DNA of 6,874 nt, from NCBI GenBank assembly GCA_947097635.1, contig CAMURW010000080.1:1-6874 (forward strand), given 5' to 3'. Origin of the DNA: an uncultured Bacteroidales bacterium (GTDB lineage: Bacteria; Bacteroidota; Bacteroidia; Bacteroidales; P3). Both the position numbers and the translations under genes were made by a program. Below the pieces are notes generated by a model. It made no database searches and was not told where the DNA came from. It worked only from the letters and a program-made list of their open reading frames with translations. This document shows, piece by piece, positions 1 through 6,020 of this stretch. Within the stretch, counting starts at the first letter, position 1. Every line of letters begins with the position of its first letter.

Positions 1-208
1 ATGCAAGGTCGATGTAGGGTCTTCGAAAGTTTTCAAGCCATGAAAAGGACCGTTTACTACCCATCATCCATCGGAGAGGAATGACTTGTAACTTCTTTGT
101 GCATTCCTCTGGACAAAGCACAACCTTCAAATCCCACCCCCTAACATTGTGTTTGGATTTGCTTTGCAAAATTACGAAGAAATGCCCGATTAACCTGCCG
201 ATAACCAT
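1..208 (-). pseudogene. IS5-like DDE transposase, C-terminal remnant (runs off left edge)
   Basis: Read on the minus strand, a frame opens at an ATG (208-206), directly after an in-frame TAA, and stays open for 69 codons to the window edge. From about residue 27 it reads as the C-terminal part of an IS5-type (PF13586-like) DDE transposase: KVVL, then KLQVIPLRW, then RSFSWLENFRR followed by YID. The family pattern here is P-x-RW-x-VER-[ST]-F-x-WL-x-x-FRR-[LI]-x-x-DYE, where the E of VER is the third catalytic acid. In this copy RW is followed by MMGSKRSF, so that glutamate is gone. The N-terminal part carrying the two catalytic aspartates is absent. Homology fades upstream of about base 130, so the first 25 or so residues may be unrelated DNA. 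Truncation plus loss of the catalytic residue points to a dead relic. The exact IS family cannot be settled from this piece, and its 3' end and terminal repeat lie outside the window. Confidence 0.75.
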
Positions 209-411
209 TTATTAATTAACATTCAAAATGTTGGCAAACCTGTCTTCCATACACCATTTTCTTAAATAATTAAGCAGCCTCTTAATATATTATGTATTAT
301 TTTTTGTTTTTCAAGGGTAGTTGTTGTGATACCTGAATAGTACGAGAAGACATAACGCATTTGTATATCAGTGTTTTATATTTTTTTTGGGCGGTATTCC
401 AAAATCTATCT
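209..411. other. AT-rich intergenic spacer, no gene seen
   Basis: This stretch between the transposase relic and the topA promoter is rich in A and T and has stop codons in all frames. It contains a short TTAATTAA palindrome (212-219) and a tiny CATT/AATG hairpin (220-230). I see no tRNA, riboswitch core, CRISPR repeat or plausible small gene. The composition is much more AT-rich than the genes to the right, which is usual for promoter regions in Bacteroidota. Confidence 0.6.
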
Positions 412-419
412 TATCTTTG
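386..419 (+). promoter_or_regulatory. Bacteroidota-type sigma promoter for topA-dprA
   Basis: TATCTTTG at 412-419 matches the Bacteroidota -7 consensus TAnnTTTG exactly. A TTTG at 386-389 fits the -33 element. The 22-base gap between them is slightly longer than the usual 19-21, so the upstream element is less certain than the -7 box. Transcription would start around 424-428, giving a leader of about 110 bases before topA. The assignment rests on consensus matching only. Confidence 0.6.
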
Positions 420-444
420 CAAATTCAAAAAAGGTAAAGAAAGC

Positions 445-504
445 AGCCGTAACTATTACCCCGCCCCACTGGCATAAAGGGACGCTGTAAGCAACGCTAC
501 GGCT
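445..504 (+). promoter_or_regulatory. Possible stem in the topA leader
   Basis: Within the predicted topA 5' leader, AGCCGTA (445-451) is the exact reverse complement of TACGGCT (498-504), with a 46-base loop. A 7-bp stem closing so large a loop is weak on its own and could be chance. The region does not match any riboswitch core I can recognise. It is listed because the leader is long for a housekeeping gene and there is no Shine-Dalgarno sequence before the topA ATG. Confidence 0.25.
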
Positions 505-536
505 CGTTAACAAAGACTAGCTCATATTATATCTCA

Positions 537-2888
537 ATGAAGAACTTATTTATTGTTGAGTCTCCCCACAAGGCAACCACTATCCAGAAGTTCCTGGGGA
601 CGGACTATGAAGTGCTCTCAAGCTATGGCCACGTACGCGACCTAGCCAAAAAAGAAATGAGCATAGACATAGAGAATAACTACACACCCCAATATCAGAT
701 AGCCGAGGACAAGCAAAAACTGGTAGGCGAGTTGAAAAAAGCCGCCAAACAAGCCGACATGGTGTGGCTGGCTAGCGATGAAGACCGCGAAGGAGAAGCA
801 ATAGCCTGGCATCTGCGCGAGACGCTGAAACTAGATCCTCAGAAGACCAAGCGCATCGTGTTCAACGAAATCACCAAAGGCGTCATTCTGGGTAGCTTGG
901 AGCACCCACGCGACATAGACATGAACCTAGTGGACGCACAGCAGGCACGTCGTGTGCTGGACCGCCTGGTAGGCTATGAGATCAGCCCCATCCTGTGGCA
1001 GAAGATAAAACCTAGCCTCAGTGCAGGACGCGTGCAAAGCGTGGCTGTACGACTGATAGTGGAACGCGAGAACGAGATACGCGACTTCAAAAGCGAGACT
1101 TTCTTTCGCACTACTGCCAACTTCCAGTGCCACGAAGTAAAACAGCCACTGAAAGCGGAGTACAAGATAAGATTCCGCACCGAAGCAGAGGCGCAGCAGT
1201 TTCTGGAGCAGGTGAGCAAAGCCAGCTGGAGCGTGAAGAAAGTGGAGACCAAGCCCGCCAAGCGCACGCCGGCATCGCCATTCACTACTAGCACCCTACA
1301 GCAGGAAGCCAGCCGAAAACTGGGGTTCAGCGTGGCACGCACCATGCAGATAGCACAACAACTCTATGAAAGCGGATTCATCACCTACATGCGTACCGAC
1401 AGCACCAACCTGAGCAACGTGGCACTGGCAATGGCAAAAAAGGTGATTACACAAATATTCGGCGAAGACTACAGCCAGACGCGCAAATATACCACCAAGG
1501 TGAAAGGAGCGCAGGAGGCCCACGAAGCCATACGCCCTACCGACCTACACCACTCCACTATCGATGCCGAACCCGCCATGAGGCGTCTCTACGAGCTGAT
1601 ATGGAAGCGCACCATCGCCAGCCAAATGACCAATGCAGAGCTGGAAAGCACCATCATAGAGATAGGAGCACCCTCCGTGGACAACCCTTTTGAATGCAAA
1701 GGAGAAGTAGTGGTGTTCGATGGCTTCATGAAGGTGTATACCGAAAGCACGGACGACGAAAGTGAGGAAGAGAAAGACAAAGACCAACTGCTGCCCAACG
1801 TAATGGCGGGCGATATCCTGTCGCTGCAAAACGCTATGTCGCTGCAGGGCTTCACGCAGCATCCTTCACGCTACACCGAGGCTAGTCTGGTACGCAAACT
1901 GGAGGCACTGGGAATAGGACGTCCTTCCACCTACGCTCCCACCATCAGCACCATCTTGAAACGCGAATACGTGAGCAAGGAAGACTTCGACCCCACTCCT
2001 GTGGACGTGGTGTTGCTGACGCTGGAAAGCGGCAAAGTTAAGAAAAGCAAACACACCGAGAACCTGGGAGCCGACCACGGAAAACTGGTGCCTACGGACA
2101 TCGGCAGCCTAGTGAACGACTTCCTAATAGAGCATTTCCCCGAAATTATCGACTACAACTTCACTGCCGACGTGGAGAAGGACTTCGACGAGATAGCACA
2201 GGGCAAGAAAGACTGGCGCAAAGTGATAGACCAGTTCTACGGTCCTTTCCACAAAAACGTACGTGCCACGCAACTGAACAGCAAACGCACCAGCGGCGAA
2301 CGCCTGCTGGGCGTAGACCCCAAGAGCGGTAAGAACGTGTTTGCCAAAATAGGCCGCTTCGGACCTGTGATACAGATTGGCGACACCAATACCGACGAGA
2401 AGCCTACTTTCGCCAGTATGAAGCGCGGGCAAAGCATCAACACAATTACCTTGGAAGAAGCCCTAGATCTGTTCGGACTTCCTAGAACGGTGGGTGAGTT
2501 CGAAGGACAGCCTGTTACCGTCTCCATAGGACGTTTTGGCCCCTACGTGCGTCACGGCGGCATATTCTATAGTCTCGCCAAGGCCGACGACCCCTATACT
2601 ATTGACCTGGATCGTGCCAGCGAACTTATTGTCACAAAGCGAACCGCCGCCGAGGAGAAAGAACACCTGAAGGCGCTGTTTCCCAAAGAGCTAGGCAAGT
2701 ACGAGAACGAACTGGTAGTGGCCAACATAGGCAAATATGGCCCATATCTCACCTACAAGGAGGCGAATTATCGCTTGCCCAAGGACATCAGCGACCCTAC
2801 CGCCATCACACTTACCGCAGCCATAGAGATTATCCGCAATGGCGACACGAAGAAGAAAGCCCCCGCTCGCAAGAAAACAGCAAAATAA
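537..2888 (+). CDS. topA: DNA topoisomerase I (type IA)
   Basis: TopA relaxes negatively supercoiled DNA by cutting one strand through a 5'-phosphotyrosine bond and passing the other through, so limiting supercoiling during transcription and replication. The 783-residue protein opens with the Toprim domain (IVESPHK near residues 6-12, catalytic Glu8; SDEDREGEA at 80-88 with the metal-binding Asp81/Asp83/Glu85). The core follows with SAGRVQSVAVRLI (162-174), the active-site FITYMRTDST (281-290, nucleophile Tyr284, with Arg286) and GRPSTYAPTISTI (461-473). In place of the tetracysteine zinc ribbons of E. coli TopA, the C-terminus has three short repeats of the IGRFGP/IGKYGPY type (about 605, 664 and 731) and a lysine-rich tail. 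Only two cysteines occur (198 and 387), so no zinc site is possible. The ATG at 537 places the Toprim start at the normal position. No Shine-Dalgarno sequence is seen. It is the first gene of a unit with dprA. Confidence 0.97.
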   Translation: MKNLFIVESPHKATTIQKFLGTDYEVLSSYGHVRDLAKKEMSIDIENNYTPQYQIAEDKQKLVGELKKAAKQADMVWLASDEDREGEAIAWHLRETLKLDPQKTKRIVFNEITKGVILGSLEHPRDIDMNLVDAQQARRVLDRLVGYEISPILWQKIKPSLSAGRVQSVAVRLIVERENEIRDFKSETFFRTTANFQCHEVKQPLKAEYKIRFRTEAEAQQFLEQVSKASWSVKKVETKPAKRTPASPFTTSTLQQEASRKLGFSVARTMQIAQQLYESGFITYMRTDSTNLSNVALAMAKKVITQIFGEDYSQTRKYTTKVKGAQEAHEAIRPTDLHHSTIDAEPAMRRLYELIWKRTIASQMTNAELESTIIEIGAPSVDNPFECKGEVVVFDGFMKVYTESTDDESEEEKDKDQLLPNVMAGDILSLQNAMSLQGFTQHPSRYTEASLVRKLEALGIGRPSTYAPTISTILKREYVSKEDFDPTPVDVVLLTLESGKVKKSKHTENLGADHGKLVPTDIGSLVNDFLIEHFPEIIDYNFTADVEKDFDEIAQGKKDWRKVIDQFYGPFHKNVRATQLNSKRTSGERLLGVDPKSGKNVFAKIGRFGPVIQIGDTNTDEKPTFASMKRGQSINTITLEEALDLFGLPRTVGEFEGQPVTVSIGRFGPYVRHGGIFYSLAKADDPYTIDLDRASELIVTKRTAAEEKEHLKALFPKELGKYENELVVANIGKYGPYLTYKEANYRLPKDISDPTAITLTAAIEIIRNGDTKKKAPARKKTAK

Positions 2889-3998
2889 GTGTCCATACTT
2901 CACCACATAGCATTGACGATGGTGCCTCATCTAGGCTGTCGCAGCATCAGGCAGTTGCTGAACATCGTGGATACTCCCGAGGCGGTCTTCAAAATGTCGC
3001 ACAGCGACCTCAAGACCCTCTTCGGCAACCACACCGCCACAATCAGTGCCATTGAAGACACCGCACTGCTACAGAAAGCACAGAACGAGCTAGACTACTG
3101 CGAGAGAGAGCATATCCGCCCACTCCCATATACCGATGCCGCTTACCCCCAACGCATGAACAATGCAGACTGCGACGACACTCCCACCGTGCTGTATTGC
3201 CTGGGGGATGCTGACCTCAACGCCATGCGCAGCATTGGCATCGTAGGCACCCGACGTGCCACGGAATACGGCTGCGGACAAGTGGACAAGTTGCTGACAA
3301 ACATCTGTCAAGAGCGGATACTGGTGGTTAGCGGACTGGCGCTAGGCATCGATAGTGCGGCACATCGTGCCGCACTATCGAACGGGCTTCCCACAGTTGC
3401 CGTGATGGCGCATGGGCTAGAGCAGATTTACCCTCCTCAAAACCGCGATCTGGCACGCAAGATTGTAAAAAACGGGGGGAGCATAGTGTCGGAGTACCCC
3501 CACGGCATACGCATTGTGCCAGGCCACTTCCCCGCACGCAACCGCATAATTGCAGCAATGACCGATGGCACTGTGGTGGTGGAAGCCGACGTGAAAGGAG
3601 GGGCACTGATTACCGCCAACCTAGCCCACAGTTATCACCGCGACGTAATGGCATTTCCCGGCCGCGTGGGCGACAAGTACTCCTCGGGCTGCAACCGCAT
3701 CATTGCCAGCAACAAGGCACAACTGATAGAGAACGCCGACGACCTATTCGCCACCCTCAACTGGCAACGTCTTCACAACCTCCAAGGCGTGGGACAGCAG
3801 ACACTGCTGACCTTGGACCTACCTGGGGACGAGCAGACACTGTTTGACATCCTCAGCCATGGTGGCGATACCGTTTCAGTAGAGGAAATGGTGCAAAAAA
3901 CCAATTTTTCACTGCCACAAATCACCACTTTGCTACTTTCCATGGAACTGAAGAAGCTGGTAAAACCACTTCCAGGAAACCGTTACAAACTATTGTAA
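2889..3998 (+). CDS. dprA: DNA processing protein DprA
   Basis: DprA (Smf) binds incoming single-stranded DNA during natural transformation, shields it and loads RecA. In non-competent bacteria its role is less clear. The 369-residue protein has an N-terminal helical, helix-hairpin-helix-like region (about 1-55). Next comes the Rossmann-type DprA core with IGIVGTRRATEYG (116-128), VVSGLALGIDSAAHRAAL (146-163), FPARNRIIAAMTDGTVVVEA (214-233) and KGGALITANLA (236-246), then FPG (256-258) and SSGCNRII (265-272). A winged-helix DprA C-terminal domain follows (about 312-366). The start is GTG at 2889, touching the topA TAA. An upstream start is impossible because that TAA is in frame. The next ATG (2919) would remove the family-typical IALTMVP segment, so GTG is preferred. 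The zero spacing implies co-transcription and coupled translation with topA. The codons for residues 154-165 form a perfect hairpin, listed separately. Confidence 0.95.
   Translation: MSILHHIALTMVPHLGCRSIRQLLNIVDTPEAVFKMSHSDLKTLFGNHTATISAIEDTALLQKAQNELDYCEREHIRPLPYTDAAYPQRMNNADCDDTPTVLYCLGDADLNAMRSIGIVGTRRATEYGCGQVDKLLTNICQERILVVSGLALGIDSAAHRAALSNGLPTVAVMAHGLEQIYPPQNRDLARKIVKNGGSIVSEYPHGIRIVPGHFPARNRIIAAMTDGTVVVEADVKGGALITANLAHSYHRDVMAFPGRVGDKYSSGCNRIIASNKAQLIENADDLFATLNWQRLHNLQGVGQQTLLTLDLPGDEQTLFDILSHGGDTVSVEEMVQKTNFSLPQITTLLLSMELKKLVKPLPGNRYKLL
3349..3381. repeat. Perfect 15-bp inverted repeat inside dprA
   Basis: TCGATAGTGCGGCAC (3349-3363) is followed by ATC and then its exact reverse complement GTGCCGCACTATCGA (3367-3381). 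In RNA this gives a 15-bp, GC-rich stem with a 3-base loop, and at the DNA level a near-perfect palindrome. No T tract follows, so it is not a standard intrinsic terminator. It lies over the codons for the conserved GIDSAAHRAAL motif of DprA, so the protein sequence is normal for the family while the codon choice produces the symmetry. Function is unknown. Confidence 0.9.
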
Positions 3999-4088
3999 AT
4001 GCCTAAATTTTAGTGCAAAACCAAAGATATCAACAGCGGAGAGGAAAACTTTTTTCGAATAAAAATATCACAATTGAAAAAAAAGTTG

Positions 4089-4096
4089 TAACTTCG
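4089..4096 (+). promoter_or_regulatory. Candidate -7 element for atpD-atpC
   Basis: TAACTTCG at 4089-4096 differs from TAnnTTTG by one base and sits 42 bases before the atpD ATG, giving a leader of roughly 35 bases. No TTTG occurs 19-22 bases upstream, which weakens the call. The box overlaps a small palindrome, AAGTT-GT-AACTT (4083-4094). A second symmetry, AACTTTTTT (4047-4055) with AAAAAAGTT (4079-4087), surrounds it. No terminator is visible between dprA and atpD, so read-through from topA-dprA is also possible. Confidence 0.35.
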
Positions 4097-4138
4097 CATC
4101 CTCAAAAAAACGCAGAAAAGACAAAGTATACTAGCGAT

Positions 4139-5653
4139 ATGGAATCCAACCTTAAAGGTAAAATCTCGCAGATTATAGGTGCCGTCGTCGATGTCAGCTT
4201 TCCCGACAACGTGACACCGCCAGATATCTATGACGCAATGAAAGTGACGCGTCCCGACGGACACGAAATCATCCTCGAATGCCAACAGGACATTGGCGAA
4301 AACACCATACGCACCATTGCCATGGACACCACCGACGGTCTCCAGCGCGGCATGGAAGTGGTATGTCTGGGTAGCCCTATCTCCATACCTGTAGGCGAGA
4401 CCATTAATGGCCGTCTTTTCAACGTGATTGGTGACACAATCGACGGTATGCCAGCGCCGAAGACCGCCACACGTTACAGTATACATCGCAACCCTCCCAA
4501 GTTCGAGAACCTAGCCACAAACCAAGAAATTCTCTATACCGGCATCAAGGTGATCGATCTCATCCAGCCGTTCCTAAAAGGCGGTAAAATCGGCCTCTTC
4601 GGCGGTGCTGGCGTAGGCAAGACCGTGCTGATACAGGAACTTATCAATAACATCGCCAAGAAATACAGCGGCATGAGCGTATTCACTGGCGTAGGCGAAC
4701 GTACCCGCGAAGGCAACGACCTGCTGCGCGAGATGATAGAGAGCCATGTAATCTCCTACGGGGAAGAGTTCGACAAGAGTATGGCCGAGGGCAGTTGGGA
4801 CCTCTCCAAAGTGAATCCACAAGCCCTGCAGAACTCTAAATGCACGATGGTATTCGGTCAGATGAACGAAACTCCTGGTGCACGCGCTCGTGTGGCACTC
4901 AGCGGACTAACGCTGGCCGAATACTTCCGCGACGGCGACGAGACCACCGGCGGACGCGACATCCTGCTGTTCATCGACAACATCTTCCGTTTCACGCAGG
5001 CAGGCTCCGAGGTGAGTGCCCTGCTGGGACGTATGCCTAGTGCTGTGGGATACCAGCCCACGTTGGCTACCGAAATGGGGCTCATGCAGGAACGTATCAC
5101 ATCTACCAAGCGTGGCTCCATCACCTCGGTGCAGGCCGTCTATGTACCTGCAGACGACCTTACAGACCCCGCTCCTGCCACTACTTTTGCGCACTTGGAC
5201 GCACAGACCGTGCTGTCGCGTAAAATAGCAGAACTGGGAATCTATCCCGCCGTGGATCCTCTGGACAGCACCAGCCGCATTCTCTCTCCCGCCATCGTGG
5301 GCGACGAGCACTACGACACTGCCGAGCGTGTGAAGCAGATACTGCAGCGCTACAACGAACTGCAGGACATCATCGCCATCCTGGGCATGGAGGAACTCGG
5401 CGAAGCCGACAGACTGGTGGTGAGCCGCGCACGTCGCGTACAGCGCTTCCTCAGCCAGCCCTTCCACGTGGCAGAAGCCTTCACGGGGCTTCCGGGCAAG
5501 TTCGTCAACATTGAGGACACCATCAAAGGATTCAAGATGATACTCAACGGCGATGTCGACTACCTGCCTGAACAGGCATTCCTGCTCGTCGGCACCATTG
5601 AGGAAGCTATTGAGAAAGGTGAAAAGATTCTCGCTGAAACGAAAGAACAATAA
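4139..5653 (+). CDS. atpD: F1Fo ATP synthase subunit beta
   Basis: Subunit beta carries the catalytic nucleotide sites of the F1 head, making ATP from ADP and phosphate as the ion-driven rotor turns, or hydrolysing ATP to pump ions. From the ATG at 4139 the protein has 504 residues, the normal length. It begins with the beta-barrel (KISQIIGAVVDVSF, 8-21), then the P-loop GGAGVGKT (155-162), GERTREGND with catalytic Glu187 (186-194), the Walker B strand ILLFID (275-280) and the RFTQAGSEVSALLGRMPSAV segment (284-303). In the C-terminal lever the DELSEED motif is altered to EELGEAD (418-424). The frame is open back to a GTG at 4013, but those extra 42 codons are A-rich, lack family similarity and cover the probable promoter, so the ATG is chosen. 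atpC follows 21 bases later and is surely in the same transcript. No Shine-Dalgarno sequence is seen. Confidence 0.97.
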   Translation: MESNLKGKISQIIGAVVDVSFPDNVTPPDIYDAMKVTRPDGHEIILECQQDIGENTIRTIAMDTTDGLQRGMEVVCLGSPISIPVGETINGRLFNVIGDTIDGMPAPKTATRYSIHRNPPKFENLATNQEILYTGIKVIDLIQPFLKGGKIGLFGGAGVGKTVLIQELINNIAKKYSGMSVFTGVGERTREGNDLLREMIESHVISYGEEFDKSMAEGSWDLSKVNPQALQNSKCTMVFGQMNETPGARARVALSGLTLAEYFRDGDETTGGRDILLFIDNIFRFTQAGSEVSALLGRMPSAVGYQPTLATEMGLMQERITSTKRGSITSVQAVYVPADDLTDPAPATTFAHLDAQTVLSRKIAELGIYPAVDPLDSTSRILSPAIVGDEHYDTAERVKQILQRYNELQDIIAILGMEELGEADRLVVSRARRVQRFLSQPFHVAEAFTGLPGKFVNIEDTIKGFKMILNGDVDYLPEQAFLLVGTIEEAIEKGEKILAETKEQ

Positions 5654-5674
5654 CACTATTACAGACATATCCTC

Positions 5675-5908
5675 ATGCAAGTAAAAATCACGAAACCAGA
5701 TGCCACCCTTTTCGAGGGGGAGGCTACGTTGGTGCAGCTTCCAGGTACCAGTGGCTTGTTTGAAATCATGAACAACCACGCTCCTATTATTTCTGCTCTT
5801 GCAAAAGGAGAGGTACGGGTTGTAAACAGAGAGGAGGAGAGGAAGTTCGCAATTCGAACTGGCGTAGTAAAATGTCAGCGGAATGAGATACTCATCCTTG
5901 CTCAATGA
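5675..5908 (+). CDS. atpC: F1Fo ATP synthase subunit epsilon, short form
   Basis: Epsilon sits on the gamma subunit in the central stalk and helps couple rotation to catalysis. The 77-residue protein is just the N-terminal beta-sandwich: VKITKPDATLFEGEA near the start, then LPGTSGLFEIMNNHAPIISAL (22-42) and a final strand pair ending in EILILAQ. The two C-terminal helices that in E. coli and Bacillus (about 130-140 residues in all) can extend into F1 and block ATP hydrolysis are absent. Short forms like this are usual in Bacteroidota, and the gene ends in a clean TGA followed at once by a terminator, so it is not a fresh truncation. Gene order after atpD is standard. The codons look slightly less GC-rich than those of atpD. 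Confidence 0.93.
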   Translation: MQVKITKPDATLFEGEATLVQLPGTSGLFEIMNNHAPIISALAKGEVRVVNREEERKFAIRTGVVKCQRNEILILAQ

Positions 5909-5915
5909 ACGACAG

Positions 5916-5946
5916 AAAAGGTCTCCGCAGGGGGGACTTTTTTTTT
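5916..5946 (+). terminator. Intrinsic terminator of atpD-atpC
   Basis: Starting 8 bases after the atpC stop, AAAAGGTCTCC (5916-5926) pairs with GGGGACTTTTT (5932-5942) around a 5-base loop, GCAGG. The stem is 11 bp with two G-U wobbles and runs directly into an uninterrupted T tract (5938-5946). This is a classic rho-independent terminator and shows that the atp transcript is meant to end here, before hppA. Confidence 0.88.
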
Positions 5947-6020
5947 GTCCATATCCTCCGCCCCTGCCACCACAAAATAATACAAAAAATATAGTTCAAA
6001 ATCACTAACAAAAATTTCTT

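Noticed and set aside
75..110. Perfect 9-bp inverted repeat, AGAGGAATG and CATTCCTCT, with an 18-base loop
   Set aside because: Both arms fall inside the transposase reading frame on the minus strand and are explained as coding sequence. No T tract or gene end makes it a terminator.
118..146. tRNA-like 3' end (TTCAAATCC followed by a C-rich stretch)
   Set aside because: The bases flanking the TTCAAAT loop cannot pair as a T-arm stem, no D-arm or anticodon arm fits, and the region lies within or next to the transposase frame.
4013..4138. Upstream extension of atpD from a GTG, adding 42 residues
   Set aside because: The added residues are lysine/asparagine-rich, derive from A-tracts, do not resemble any AtpD N-terminus and overlap the likely promoter. 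The ATG at 4139 gives the normal family length.
5565..5578. TGCCTG-AA-CAGGCA palindrome in atpD
   Set aside because: It is only 6 bp and falls in the conserved LPEQAF coding segment, so chance is enough to explain it.
4907..5905. Long open frame of 332 codons on the minus strand
   Set aside because: It lies antisense to atpD and atpC, crosses both genes and their gap, and its translation shows no recognisable domain. It is a by-product of codon bias in the real genes.
5947..6020. Possible hppA promoter around TATAGTTC (5990-5997)
   Set aside because: The match to TAnnTTTG is poor and no TTTG lies at a suitable distance, so I do not list it as a feature.
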